Part shown: one piece after another, positions 55,752-64,000 of the stretch | Position numbering within the stretch: position 1 is the stretch's first letter | Layout: every line of letters starts with the position of its first letter | Origin: Streptomyces sp. ML-6 | Lineage (GTDB): Bacteria; Actinomycetota; Actinomycetes; Streptomycetales; Streptomycetaceae | DNA length: 64,000 nucleotides | Assembly: GCF_030116705.1 (NCBI RefSeq) | Contig: NZ_JAOTIK010000001.1 | Location: 1,376,001 to 1,440,000 of the forward strand | Direction: 5' to 3' | Translations under genes and position numbers: made by a program | Notes under the pieces: generated by a model | Told to the model about the DNA's origin: nothing | What the model saw: the letters and a program-made list of their open reading frames with translations, nothing else | The model's database searches: none

Positions 55752-56081
55752 TCAGCTCCTGTGGTCGTACGGGGGGACCGGCGCGGGCACGGGCCCGGCG
55801 TCCAGCGCGGTCAGCGTCTCGCGCAGTCCGCGGTGTACATCCTCGTACACCTCGACGTGTCCCTCCGTCGGGAGGTGGTCCGCGTCGGCGAGACGCTCCA
55901 GCCCCGCGTCCACCCCGGCGTCGCCGGTGGCGGTGCGCGGGACGCCGAGGGGGGCGGGCGCGGCCGGGTCGAGCGGCGCCCCCGCGCCGGGGACCGGGTC
56001 CTCGCCGGACGGGCCCCGCGCCGCTCCCCCGGACGCCGTCGGCGCTGTGGTCGTCCCCTGTTCCGGCATCGAGTCGCTCAT
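55752..56081 (-). CDS. small conserved hypothetical protein
   Basis: A 109-residue protein of unknown function. The first 55 residues are Pro/Ala/Gly-rich disorder; the C-terminal half contains DAGVDAGLERLADADHLPTE and GHVEVYEDVHRGLRETLTAL, a likely two-helix segment. It lies seven bases before tlyA and is often found there in streptomycetes as far as I recall. It is the first gene of the tlyA-nadK-recN unit. Confidence 0.75.
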   Translation of the reverse strand: MSDSMPEQGTTTAPTASGGAARGPSGEDPVPGAGAPLDPAAPAPLGVPRTATGDAGVDAGLERLADADHLPTEGHVEVYEDVHRGLRETLTALDAGPVPAPVPPYDHRS

Positions 56082-56123
56082 GCGGAAACGCTACCGCGAA
56101 GGGCTGGGGTACCGTCGGTCACG

Positions 56124-56471
56124 ATGGCGACCATGGCTGAGTGCCGCAGCGCGCTCGACAGACTTTCCGACAACCTCTCGGGGGCCGACGGCGACGTGCG
56201 CGCCGCGGCGGCCCTCGACCGCTCGCTGAGCTGCCACATCAAGGACCTCGACGTCACGTTCACCGGCCGGCTGGCCGATGGCCGGATCCAGGTCCTGGAC
56301 ACGGTGGACGGTCCGCCCCGGGAGAAGGCCGAGATCCGGCTCGCTATGACCGGGGACGACCTGGTGGCGATGGTGGACGGCGACCTGAACTTCGCCAGGG
56401 CCTGGGGCTCGGGCCGGGTCCGGCTGGAAGCCGGCTTCCGGGACCTGCTGAGGCTCAGATCCCTGCTGTAG
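56124..56471 (+). CDS. SCP2-like sterol-binding domain protein
   Basis: A 115-residue single-domain protein. The order of segments DRSLSCHIKDLDVTFTGRLA, REKAEIRLAMTGDDLVAMVD and LNFARAWGSGRVRLEAGFRD matches the SCP2 fold, which has a hydrophobic lipid tunnel. Ligand unknown. TACCGT lies eight bases upstream of the ATG and no ribosome site is present, so translation may be leaderless. It is divergent from the 55752-56081 gene and converges with the ABC gene; three 15-bp repeats lie in the gap. Confidence 0.8.
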   Translation: MATMAECRSALDRLSDNLSGADGDVRAAAALDRSLSCHIKDLDVTFTGRLADGRIQVLDTVDGPPREKAEIRLAMTGDDLVAMVDGDLNFARAWGSGRVRLEAGFRDLLRLRSLL

Positions 56472-56490
56472 CGCCTCGCTTGCGCCGACG

Positions 56491-56561
56491 GGTCACTGCT
56501 GCGGCGGCAGATCACGGCTGTGGCCACGGTCACTGCTGCGGCCGCGGGTCACTGTTGCGGC
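56491..56561. repeat. three 15-bp direct repeats
   Basis: GGTCACTGCTGCGGC at 56491-56505 and 56528-56542, and once with one change at 56547-56561, between two converging genes. Confidence 0.7.
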
Positions 56562-56637
56562 CGCTGTGACGACGGCCGGAGCCACGGCGATGGGGCGGGT
56601 GCGGTGCGAAGGGCCGGGAAGGGCCCGTGCGGGGGCC

Positions 56638-57477
56638 TCAGCCCCCGGCGACCGCCCCGGCCGGCGCTCCGGACACCTCCACCCCGCCGCCGCGCGGCCT
56701 GCGCGCGGCGGGCACGACCAGCGGGGTCCCGGTCTCCGGGTCGTCGATGACCTGGCACCGCAGCCCGAAGACCCGTTCCACCAGCTCCGCGGTGACGACC
56801 TCGCCCGGCGCCCCCTCGGCGACCACCTCGCCGTCCCGCATCGCGACGAGGTGAGTGGCGTACCGCGCGGCGTGGTTCAGGTCGTGCAGCACGGCCACCA
56901 AGGTGCGCCCCTGCGTCTCGTGCAGCTCCGCGCAGAGGTCGAGGACATCGATCTGGTGCTGGATGTCGAGGTACGTCGTCGGCTCGTCGAGCAGCAGCAA
57001 AGGTGTCTGCTGGGCGAGCGCCATGGCGATCCACACCCGCTGCCGCTGCCCGCCGGACAATTCGTCGACATAACGATCCGCCAGCGCGTCGACCCCCGTC
57101 GCGGCCATCGATTCCCCGACGATGCGTTCGTCGTCCGGCGACCACTGGCGCAACAGCCCCTGGTGCGGGTACCGGCCACGCCCGACGAGGTCGGCGACGG
57201 TGATGCCGTCCGGCGCGATGGAAGACTGCGGCAGCAGCCCCAGCGTTCTGGCGACCTTCTTCGCGGGCATCGAGTGGATCGCCTGCCCGTCCAGGAGCAC
57301 CCGCCCGCTCTCCGGCTTCAGCATCCGGGCCAGCGCCCGCAACAGGGTCGACTTGCCGCAGGCGTTGGGGCCGACGATCACCGTGAACGAGTTGTCGGGT
57401 ATTTCGACCGACAGGTTCTCCGCGATGACCCGCCGGTCGTAGCCGAGGGTCACCGAGTCCGCGGTGAGGCGCTGCAT
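56638..57477 (-). CDS. siderophore/iron ABC transporter ATPase (FecE/FepC type)
   Basis: A 279-residue ATPase. Walker A: VIVGPNACGKSTLLRALARM (about 35-50). Q loop: LGLLPQSSIAPDGITVADLV. Signature: VDELSGGQRQRVWIAMALAQ. Walker B: LLLLDEPTTYLDIQHQIDVL. H loop: AVLHDLNHAARYATHL. The RGRYPHQGLLRQW segment is typical of iron-siderophore ATPases. No permease or binding-protein gene adjoins it, so it must serve components encoded elsewhere. A DtxR/DmdR-type iron box lies 135 bases upstream. Confidence 0.93.
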   Translation of the reverse strand: MQRLTADSVTLGYDRRVIAENLSVEIPDNSFTVIVGPNACGKSTLLRALARMLKPESGRVLLDGQAIHSMPAKKVARTLGLLPQSSIAPDGITVADLVGRGRYPHQGLLRQWSPDDERIVGESMAATGVDALADRYVDELSGGQRQRVWIAMALAQQTPLLLLDEPTTYLDIQHQIDVLDLCAELHETQGRTLVAVLHDLNHAARYATHLVAMRDGEVVAEGAPGEVVTAELVERVFGLRCQVIDDPETGTPLVVPAARRPRGGGVEVSGAPAGAVAGG

Positions 57478-57611
57478 GGTCGTACTCCCGGAGTCGGAGG
57501 CGGGCGGGTGCGAGGGGGCGTCCTTCGCACCCGGGCGGCGGCCGGGCCGGACCCGGTTCCGCCCGCGCGGCGGGTCGTCGTCCGGACGAGGCCCCACCCA
57601 ACAGAGCGAAG

Positions 57612-57630
57612 TTAGGTTAGCCTACCCTCT
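57612..57630. promoter_or_regulatory. iron box (DmdR1/DtxR-type operator)
   Basis: TTAGGTTAGCCTACCCTCT matches the actinobacterial iron-box consensus TTAGGTTAGSCTNACCTAA in most positions. Placed upstream of the siderophore-type ATPase gene, so iron-repressed expression is expected. Confidence 0.8.
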
Positions 57631-57708
57631 CTCAGGTCTTGGCTCCGGGCCGCCCTCGCGCCCCGCTCCCGCTCCCGGTCCTGCTCCTGCTCTCGGGCCC
57701 GGCCCCCA

Positions 57709-58737
57709 TCACAATCCCAGCCGCGAGACCGCCTTGCCGGCATCCAGCCCGCACGAGCCGTCCCCGGCGTGCGACCAGGCCGCCCCGCAGAGCGCCCGCA
57801 GTCCGTCGAGCGCGTCCCCGTCCCCCTCCAGCACCAGCTCGTCCCCGCGCGCCGACGCCGTCCAGTCCCCGCACACGAAGCCGCGGCCGGTCTCCGTCAC
57901 CTCGGGCTGGGCGGTGAGCAGCCCCCGCAGGTCCGCGTCCACGTAGGTGGGGCGGTGCCTCGGCCCGGCGGCCACCAGCTGCGCCGCGTCCGTCACTCCG
58001 GTGAGCACCAGCAGGGAGTCCACACCGCCGTTGAAGGCACCCTCGATGTCCGTGTCCAGCCGGTCCCCGACCACCAGCGGGCGCTCGGCCCCGGTCCGCA
58101 GCACCGTTTCCCGGTGCATCGGCGGCAGCGGCTTCCCGGCCACCTGTGGTTCGGCCCCGGTGGCGATCCGTACGACCTCCACCGCCGCCCCGTTGCCCGG
58201 CGCGATGCCCCGGGCACCCGGAATCGTCAGGTCGGTGTTGGACGCGAACCACACCGCCCCGCGCGCGATCGCGTACGCGGCCTCGGCGAACCGCCCCCAG
58301 GCCATGTCCGGCCCGCCGTACCCCTGCGCCACCGCGACCGGTTCGTCGTCGGCGTACTCCACCGGCACCAGGCCCCGCTCCCGCAGCGCGACCCGCAGCC
58401 CCTCACCGCCCACCACCAACACCCTCGCCCCGGCGGGCAGTTGGTCGGCCATCAGCCGCGCCACCGCCTGCGCCGAGGTGATCACGTCGGTGGGTTCGGC
58501 GGGAATCCCCAGCTCGGTGAGGTGCTCGGCCACCGCCGCCGGGGTCCGCAGAGCGTTGTTGGTCACGTACGCCAGGTGCATCCCGCCGTCCCGCGCCGTT
58601 CCCAACGAGTCGACGGCGTGGACGATCGCCCGGCCGCCCGCGTACACCACTCCGTCGAGATCGAGCAGCGCCGTATCGTACGCCTCGTACAACGCGGTGC
58701 TGCTTCCCCTCGGTCCGCTCCTGCTCACCTGACTCAT
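57709..58737 (-). CDS. HAD-IIA family phosphatase (NagD-like)
   Basis: A 342-residue HAD hydrolase. The nucleophile motif is DTALLDLDGVVYAGGRAIVH (D-x-D, about 21-30), motif II is in HLAYVTNNALRTPAAVAEHL, and the C2-cap substrate region VWFASNTDLTIPGARG precedes motif III/IV KPLPPMHRETV and LVVGDRLDTDIEGAFNGGVD. NagD-type enzymes dephosphorylate small metabolites. An extra C-terminal part of about 70 residues carries GFVCGDWTASARGDELVLEG. ATG 58737 has GAGGAG eight bases upstream. It is divergent from the DUF1015 gene. Confidence 0.9.
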   Translation of the reverse strand: MSQVSRSGPRGSSTALYEAYDTALLDLDGVVYAGGRAIVHAVDSLGTARDGGMHLAYVTNNALRTPAAVAEHLTELGIPAEPTDVITSAQAVARLMADQLPAGARVLVVGGEGLRVALRERGLVPVEYADDEPVAVAQGYGGPDMAWGRFAEAAYAIARGAVWFASNTDLTIPGARGIAPGNGAAVEVVRIATGAEPQVAGKPLPPMHRETVLRTGAERPLVVGDRLDTDIEGAFNGGVDSLLVLTGVTDAAQLVAAGPRHRPTYVDADLRGLLTAQPEVTETGRGFVCGDWTASARGDELVLEGDGDALDGLRALCGAAWSHAGDGSCGLDAGKAVSRLGL

Positions 58738-58821
58738 CCGTCGCGCTCCTCGTTCCATGCTTCCGTCCGATCATCGCTCATCGCCCGTCGCTCACCGGAG
58801 CCGCCCGCATACGATGCAGAA

Positions 58822-60099
58822 ATGAACACACCAAGTCCGGCCGACCAGGGGCTGCGCCTGATCCCGTTCCGTGGACTGCGATACGTCCCCGAACAGGTCG
58901 GCAGCCTCTCCGCGGTGACCTCACCGCCGTACGACGTCGTCGTTCGACCCGACGGGCTGCACCACTTGGAATCGGCGGATCCGCACAACATCGTCCGGCT
59001 GATCCTGCCCCAGGCCGAAACCGCCGCCGCCCGCCACGAGCAGGCGGCCGAGACCCTGAACCGCTGGCTCGCCGAGGGTGTCCTCGCACCCGACGACGAG
59101 CCGGCCCTGTACGTCTACGAGCAGCGCGACGCGGAGATCCTGCAACGCGGCATCGTGGGCGCCCTCGAACTCTCCGTCCCCTCCGAGGGCATCGTCCTGC
59201 CGCACGAGGACGTGATGTCCGACGTCGTCGAGGACCGGGCCGACCTGATGCGCACGACGGCCGCCCACCTCGAACCGCTGCTGCTCACCTACCGCAGCGA
59301 TGACGGCGGCCCGGGCGCGACCGCCGTCATCGAGCGGACCGTGGACCGCCCTCCGCTGCTCGCCACCACCACCGAGGACGGCTTCCGCCACCGGCTCTGG
59401 GCGATCACCGACCCGGACGACCGGGCCGAGATCGACACCGATCTGGCCCGCCGCCAAGCCCTGATCGCCGACGGCCACCACCGCTGGGCCACGTATCTGC
59501 GGCTGCAGCGGGAGCACACCGGTCGCGGCCCCTGGGACTTCGGCCTGGTCCTGCTGGTCGACACCGCCCGCTACCCGCTCCGGGTGCGCGCCATCCACCG
59601 GCTGCTGCGCCGACTCCCGGTCGTCGACGCGCTCGCGGCGCTGGAAGGTCTCTTCCGCGTCCGGGAGGTGGACGGGCCGCTCCCGCAGGCCCTGGACGCA
59701 CTCGCGGAGGCCGCCGCGGAGGGCAACGCGTTCCTGCTCGCGGGCGACGGCGGTTTCCACCTCGTCGACCGTCCGGACGCCACCCTGCTGGCCCGCACGG
59801 TTCCCACCGACCGCCCGGCCGCCTGGCAGACCCTGGACGCGACGGTCCTGCACTCGGTCCTGCTCGACCACGTCTGGCGCATTCCCGACGCCCCGGGGCA
59901 CATCGCGTACATCCACGACACCGCAGCCGCCGTCGAGCAGGCCGAACGCCTCGGCGCGACAGCGGTCCTGATGCACCCGGTACGGGAGGAGGTCGTCCGC
60001 GACCTCGCCCGGCAGGGCGTCACGATGCCCCGCAAGTCGACCTCCTTCGGCCCCAAGCCGGCCACCGGCCTCGTCCTGCGCAGCCTCACCCTCGACTGA
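58822..60099 (+). CDS. DUF1015 family protein
   Basis: A 425-residue cytosolic protein with the DUF1015 order: IPFRGLRYVPEQVGSLSAVT with SPPYDVV, ADPHNIVRLILPQAE, LYVYEQ, GIVLPHEDVMSDVVEDRADL, LIADGHHRWATYLRLQRE and VLHSVLLDHVWRI. In some anaerobes it is linked to serine kinase-like activity (SerK); the role here is unknown. TACGAT (58810-58815) stands six bases before the ATG with no ribosome site, a clear leaderless arrangement. Confidence 0.9.
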   Translation: MNTPSPADQGLRLIPFRGLRYVPEQVGSLSAVTSPPYDVVVRPDGLHHLESADPHNIVRLILPQAETAAARHEQAAETLNRWLAEGVLAPDDEPALYVYEQRDAEILQRGIVGALELSVPSEGIVLPHEDVMSDVVEDRADLMRTTAAHLEPLLLTYRSDDGGPGATAVIERTVDRPPLLATTTEDGFRHRLWAITDPDDRAEIDTDLARRQALIADGHHRWATYLRLQREHTGRGPWDFGLVLLVDTARYPLRVRAIHRLLRRLPVVDALAALEGLFRVREVDGPLPQALDALAEAAAEGNAFLLAGDGGFHLVDRPDATLLARTVPTDRPAAWQTLDATVLHSVLLDHVWRIPDAPGHIAYIHDTAAAVEQAERLGATAVLMHPVREEVVRDLARQGVTMPRKSTSFGPKPATGLVLRSLTLD

Positions 60100-60115
60100 G
60101 CCGCACCAACGACAA

Positions 60116-60147
60116 AGGGCGGCACCCCTTTCCCGGGGTGCCGCCCT
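60116..60147. terminator. hairpin between converging genes
   Basis: AGGGCGGCACCCC (60116-60128) pairs exactly with 60135-60147 around a six-base loop, between the DUF1015 stop and the repeat-protein stop (60158). Confidence 0.9.
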
Positions 60148-60157
60148 CCGTCATGCC

Positions 60158-62191
60158 TCACGCCCGGGGCGTGTCGTTCTCGTCCCCGGCCCCGGTCCCG
60201 TCGGCCGCGCTGTCCGCGGCGTCGCCCTTGCCGGTGTCCTCGTCGGTCCCGTTCTTCTCGTCCTCACCCTTGTCGGCATCTGCGGCAGCGGCCGGGACGA
60301 CGGTGTCGTCCTCGTCCTCGTCGTCACCGAGAGCGTCGACGAATTCGACACCGTCCAGCTCCGCGAGCCGGTCCGAGGCGTCCGTGGAGCCGTCCTTGTC
60401 CGCCTCCAGCGCCTTGCCGAACCACTCGCGCGCCTCGTCCTCACGCCCTGCGGCCAGCAGCGCGTCGGCGTACGCGTAGCGCAGCCGCGCCGTCCACGGG
60501 TGCACGGCGCTCGACGCGAGTTCGGGACTCTGCAACGTGACGATGGCGGCGTCGAGCTGCCCCATGTCCCGGCGGGCCCCGGCGGCCACCAGCCGCATCT
60601 CGACCTGGCCGGCCTTGTCGAGCTTCTGCACCTCGGGCTCGCCGGCCATGGCCATCGCCCGCTCGGGCCGTCCGAGTCCGCGCTCGCAGTCGGCCATGAC
60701 GGGCCAGAGCTCCACGGAACCGGTCATCCGCTTCGCCGCCCGGAACTCCGCCAGCGCCTCGGAGTACCTCTGCGTCGCGTACGCGGCGAACCCGGCCGCC
60801 TCACGCACGGCGGCGACCCTGGAGGCCAGCCGGAGCGCGATCCGCGAGTACGCGTACGCCTGCTCGGGATCCTCGTCGATCAACCGGGCCACCATGACGA
60901 GGTTCCTGGAGACGTCCTCGGCCAGGGTCTTCGGCAGGCTCATCAGCTCCTGCCGCACGTCCTTGTCGATCTCGTCGCCGGTGACGTCCTCGGGAATCGG
61001 AAGCCGCTTGATGGGCTCGCGGTCCCGGTCGTCACGACGCTCGTACCCGCCGCGGTCGTCACGCCCCCGGTAGCCGCCCCGGCCACCACGGTCGTCCCGC
61101 TGCCCCCGGTAACCCCCACCGCGATTGTCGTCGCGACGCGGACCGCGGTCGTCACGGCGGTAGCCGCCGCTGCGGTTGTCGTCCTCGCGGCGAGGACCGC
61201 GCGGCCGGTCGTCACGGCGCTCGAACCCACGCCCCCCACGGTCATCGTCACGACGCGGACCACGGAACCCACCACGGTCATCATCACGACGCGGACCACG
61301 GTCCCGGTCACGGTCGTCATCACGACGGGGCCCACGGTCCCGGTCGCGGTCACGGTCGTCACGCCGGAAACCGCCACCGCGGTTGTCGTCACGCCGGTCA
61401 TCCCGACGGAACCCACCACCGTAGCCACCCCGGCTGTCATCCCGCCGCGGACCACGGTCACGGTCGTCACGCCGGAAACCGCCACCCCGGCTGTCGTCAC
61501 GGCGGTAGCCGCCCCCGCGGTTGTCGTCCTCACGGCGAGGACCACGCGGCCGGTCATCACGCCGGTCATCGCGCCGGTCATCGCGCCGCTCGAACCCACG
61601 ACCCCCCCGGTCGTCATCACGACGCGGACCACGGAACCCACCACGGTCATCATCACGACGCGGACCACGGAACCCACCACGGTCATCATCACGACGCGGA
61701 CCACGATCCCGGTCGCGGTCACGGTCGTCACGCCGGAAACCGCCACCCCGGCTGTCGTCACGGCGGTAGCCGCCCCCGCGGTTGTCGTCCTCACGGCGAG
61801 GACCACGCGGCCGGTCATCACGCCGGTCATCGCGCCGCTCGAACCCACGACCCCCCCGGTCGTCATCACGACGCGGACCACGGAACCCACCACGGTCATC
61901 ATCACGACGCGGACCACGATCCCGGTCGCGGTCACGGTCGTCGCGCCGGAAACCGCCACCGCGGTTGTCGTCACGCCGGTCATCCCGACGGAACCCACCA
62001 CCGTAGCCACCCCGGCTGTCATCCCGCCGCGGACCACGGTCACGGTCATCACGCCGGAAACCACCGCGGTCGTTGTCCCTGCGCGGCCCGCCGGCCCGGT
62101 CGTCACGGCGACCGCTGAAGCCGCCCCGGTCACCACCGTCCCGGCGACGCGGCTCGCGCTCCGAACGATCGTCGGGAGAGTTGGTGGACAT
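60158..62191 (-). CDS. RDD/RGG-repeat disordered protein with TPR-like domain
   Basis: A 677-residue protein in three parts. Residues 1 to about 390 are almost wholly Arg, Asp and Gly in repeats such as GPRRDDDRGGFRGPRRDDDR and GFERRDDRRDDRPRGPRRED, a polyampholyte with many RGG/FRG units. Residues about 391-620 form a helical TPR-like domain (SRNLVMVARLIDEDPEQAYA, RYSEALAEFRAAKRM). The last 55 residues are acidic. RGG-type tracts in other proteins bind RNA or form condensates; that is inference here. ATG 62191 has GGAG eight bases upstream. It directly follows the rRNA operon terminator, in the same direction. Confidence 0.85.
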   Translation of the reverse strand: MSTNSPDDRSEREPRRRDGGDRGGFSGRRDDRAGGPRRDNDRGGFRRDDRDRGPRRDDSRGGYGGGFRRDDRRDDNRGGGFRRDDRDRDRDRGPRRDDDRGGFRGPRRDDDRGGRGFERRDDRRDDRPRGPRREDDNRGGGYRRDDSRGGGFRRDDRDRDRDRGPRRDDDRGGFRGPRRDDDRGGFRGPRRDDDRGGRGFERRDDRRDDRRDDRPRGPRREDDNRGGGYRRDDSRGGGFRRDDRDRGPRRDDSRGGYGGGFRRDDRRDDNRGGGFRRDDRDRDRDRGPRRDDDRDRDRGPRRDDDRGGFRGPRRDDDRGGRGFERRDDRPRGPRREDDNRSGGYRRDDRGPRRDDNRGGGYRGQRDDRGGRGGYRGRDDRGGYERRDDRDREPIKRLPIPEDVTGDEIDKDVRQELMSLPKTLAEDVSRNLVMVARLIDEDPEQAYAYSRIALRLASRVAAVREAAGFAAYATQRYSEALAEFRAAKRMTGSVELWPVMADCERGLGRPERAMAMAGEPEVQKLDKAGQVEMRLVAAGARRDMGQLDAAIVTLQSPELASSAVHPWTARLRYAYADALLAAGREDEAREWFGKALEADKDGSTDASDRLAELDGVEFVDALGDDEDEDDTVVPAAAADADKGEDEKNGTDEDTGKGDAADSAADGTGAGDENDTPRA
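61020..62090 (-). repeat. tandem repeat array inside the RDD coding region
   Basis: Units of 15-60 bases encoding RDDDRGGFRGP-, RDRDRDRGP- and RRDDRPRGP-type segments recur. A larger block (roughly 61420-61760) is repeated almost exactly about 260-560 bases further on, showing nested duplication. GC is high and all frames are open, giving spurious ORFs. Confidence 0.85.
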
Positions 62192-62257
62192 CGGCGTGAC
62201 TCCTGTCATCGGGTACTACAAGACATTCTGGCGCAGTCGGACATCCAACGCGCTCCG

Positions 62258-62310
62258 GAAAAACAAAAGGACCCTTGGTCCCAGCGTGAACGCTGGGACC
62301 AAGGGTCCTT
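62258..62310 (-). terminator. rRNA operon intrinsic terminator
   Basis: Exact 20-base arms 62267-62286 and 62291-62310 around TGAA. On the minus strand the hairpin is followed by TTTTGTTTTT. This ends the 16S-23S-5S transcript just after 5S. Confidence 0.95.
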
Positions 62311-62318
62311 CAAAGATT

Positions 62319-62437
62319 GTTCGGCGGCGTCCTACTCTCCCACAGGGTCCCCCCTGCAGTACCATCGGCGCTGAAAGGCTTAGCTTCCGGGTTCGGAATG
62401 TAACCGGGCGTTTCCCTAACGCAATGACCACCGAAAC
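62319..62437 (-). rRNA. rrf: 5S ribosomal RNA
   Basis: The complement reads GTTTCGGTGGTCATTGCGTT at the 5' end and ends GGACGCCGCCGAAC; the two ends pair. The internal CCGAACCCGGAAGCTAAGCC block is the conserved loop region of actinobacterial 5S. Ends are accurate to a base or two. Confidence 0.96.
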
Positions 62438-62570
62438 TCTATCGGGCCACCCCGCAAAATGGGGTATCGGCGCTTAGCGAACAAGCACACTTTTCAATTA
62501 AGTAGTGAAACTGTTCAACCGGTGCGACTGTTCGCAGCCCGGGAACAACACAGTGGACGCGAGCAACTGA
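62438..62570 (-). other. 23S-5S spacer
   Basis: About 133 bases of processed spacer, less GC-rich than the genome (for example AAGTGTGCTTGTTCGC). No tRNA is seen in it. Confidence 0.8.

Positions 62571-64000
<1,430 letters not shown>

Noticed and set aside
61020-62090. Possible CRISPR-like array
   Set aside because: The repeats are in frame, have no constant spacer length and encode continuous RDD-type protein; no cas gene is present.
60500-62374. A 624-codon + strand frame rich in TTVV/VVTP repeats, and a 397-codon minus frame of TTVV type
   Set aside because: Both are alternate readings of the RDD repeat DNA. The TPR-like domain, ribosome site and acidic tail belong to the RDD frame.

Overview
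The window is a stretch of a Streptomyces chromosome. GC is very high with strong third-position bias, GTG and TTG starts are frequent, stops and starts often overlap by four bases, and the gene content is typical of the genus (SepF-like protein, streptogrisin protease, short sulfur-type leader peptide, an rRNA operon with the actinobacterial 5S sequence). From memory, the order der-plsC-cmk-tyrA-aroH, rsuA-scpB-scpA-parA-ald, pyrG and recN-nadK-tlyA matches a conserved core region of Streptomyces chromosomes.

Layout. 1-3741 is an accessory-looking patch. It holds the start of an FxsB-type radical SAM enzyme, its 55-residue precursor peptide ending in the FxSxx-COOH motif, a two-TM membrane protein, a SLATT (DUF4231) membrane protein and a convergent SLOG-domain protein. 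3954-10201 holds a secreted streptogrisin-type protease and a four-gene flavin monooxygenase operon. A sulfur-type leader peptide reads away from that operon and ends in a hairpin. 10732-23300 carries mixed housekeeping and conserved hypothetical genes: a DUF5685 protein with a cysteine-packed tail, a SepF-like protein, an acyl-CoA dehydrogenase, an MFS exporter, a PAP2 phosphatase, an I78-like inhibitor, a WYL regulator and a glycosyltransferase pair.

23369-28451 is the aroH-tyrA-cmk-plsC-der run plus a YidB-like gene. 28596-33728 is a compact NAD/ADP-ribose locus: pnuC, nadR-like, nrtR, an ADP-ribosylglycohydrolase and a nucleotidyltransferase, all coupled, under a 17-bp palindrome that is a candidate NrtR operator. 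A second nucleotidyltransferase faces the end of this operon. 33822-38701 holds rsuA-like, scpB, scpA, a gene with an apparent -1 frameshift, and parA. 39062-56081 holds ald, a STAND/TPR ATPase, an ADP-ribose pyrophosphatase, pyrG, a GH15 enzyme, a sulfurtransferase, a PucR regulator, an envelope-type glycosyltransferase, a MraY-like membrane protein, recN, nadK and tlyA. 56124-62191 holds an SCP2-like protein, an iron-box-controlled siderophore-type ABC ATPase, a HAD phosphatase, a DUF1015 protein and an unusual repeat protein (about 390 residues of RDD/RGG-type disorder, TPR-like helices, acidic tail). The right end is the 5S gene and the 3' part of the 23S gene, read leftwards.

The two most interesting systems are the FxsAB/SLATT/SLOG patch at the left edge, which combines RiPP maturation genes with families predicted to act in nucleotide-signalled conflict systems, and the NrtR-controlled NAD salvage/ADP-ribose operon with two related nucleotidyltransferases. 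All functional statements rest on reading the sequence and on family knowledge; no database search was run.
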